Positions 63,815-64,000 of a DNA stretch of 64,000 nt are shown in pieces. The position numbers and the translations under genes are program-made. Each line of letters begins with the position of its first letter. Position 1 is the stretch's first letter. The DNA is from Williamsia deligens (GTDB taxonomy: Bacteria > Actinomycetota > Actinomycetes > Mycobacteriales > Mycobacteriaceae), in NCBI RefSeq assembly GCF_024171765.1, contig NZ_JAMTCI010000001.1:1155137-1219136 (forward strand), read 5' to 3'. The notes under the pieces are model-generated. The model did not search any database, was not told the origin of the DNA, and worked only from the letters and a program-made list of their open reading frames with translations.

Positions 63815-64000
63815 ATGATGGACCTCGAACTCTCGAGCGCCGACATCGAGTTCCGCGACAATCTGCGCGAGGTGTTCCTCGGCGAGATCCCCGCCGACAT
63901 CCGCCGCCGCAGCGCGCTGAACCAGACCACCCACGACGACATCGTCACCAGCCAGCGCATCCTCAACCGCCACGGACTCGCGGTGCCGCACTGGCCCGCC
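63815..64000 (+). CDS. acyl-CoA dehydrogenase, 3' end missing
   Basis: The first 62 residues (MMDLELSSADIEFRDNLREV then FLGEIPADIRRRSALNQ) are the helical N-terminus of an acyl-CoA dehydrogenase, cut off by the window end. AAGGGAGAC precedes two adjacent ATGs. It follows the CaiB gene by 47 bp and probably works on the same CoA ester. Confidence 0.8.
   Translation, partial: MMDLELSSADIEFRDNLREVFLGEIPADIRRRSALNQTTHDDIVTSQRILNRHGLAVPHWPA

Overview
The window is high-GC actinobacterial DNA, most likely from a mycolic-acid-containing genus close to Gordonia. The gene order leuA - murT - gatD - recR - ybaB - SRPBCC - FAD oxidoreductase - cyclopropane-synthase-like methyltransferase - dnaX - aspartate aminotransferase - tRNA-Ser follows, from memory, the Mycobacterium tuberculosis Rv3710-Rv3722c block. 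Methylcrotonyl-CoA carboxylase genes, Arr, a 13E12-type DUF222/HNH protein and IniA/IniC-like GTPases fit the same assignment. The species call is inference.

Layout. 1-11.1 kb is core: the end of a FUSC-type membrane protein, leuA with a leucine leader peptide and attenuator, an acyl-CoA ligase divergent from a Baeyer-Villiger monooxygenase, a LysR/EamA pair, and murT-gatD (lipid II amidation). 11.1-24.3 kb is an inserted accessory island between gatD and recR. It carries an HNH-type protein, a membrane protein coupled to an Lsr2-like protein, a DUF2510-exonuclease-BRCT fusion with a small partner, a complete ABC-three-component (ABC-3C) conflict system with an HNH effector, and a DUF4145 protein. 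Between about 19.4 and 24.2 kb several small genes are broken by single stop codons or frameshifts, including a ParB-like gene. I see no integrase.

24.3-38.7 kb returns to core: P-loop kinase, recR, ybaB, pseudouridine synthase, SRPBCC, OsmC, the FAD oxidoreductase/lipid methyltransferase pair, dnaX, two GT87 mannosyltransferase-like genes around an SDR, an aminotransferase and tRNA-Ser(GGA). 38.7-47.5 kb holds envelope and stress genes: a secreted protein, a DxDxDG calcium-motif repeat protein, a lipoprotein, and a tightly overlapped five-gene operon of two dynamin-like GTPases, a membrane-anchored Hsp70, a His/Asp-rich protein and an ECF sigma factor.

47.5-64 kb is mainly catabolism and small transporters: DUF222/HNH, TetR/SDR, a methyltransferase, the leucine-degradation operon (carboxyltransferase, biotin carboxylase, acyl-CoA dehydrogenase), a PEP-mutase-like enzyme, a diguanylate cyclase, a paired SMR efflux system, rifamycin ADP-ribosyltransferase Arr, an esterase, and a LysR gene divergent from a CaiB/acyl-CoA dehydrogenase operon that runs off the window.

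The two systems most worth following are the ABC-3C island module and the dynamin/Hsp70/ECF operon. A dispersed 22-bp intergenic repeat family occurs near 26.3 and 31.2 kb.
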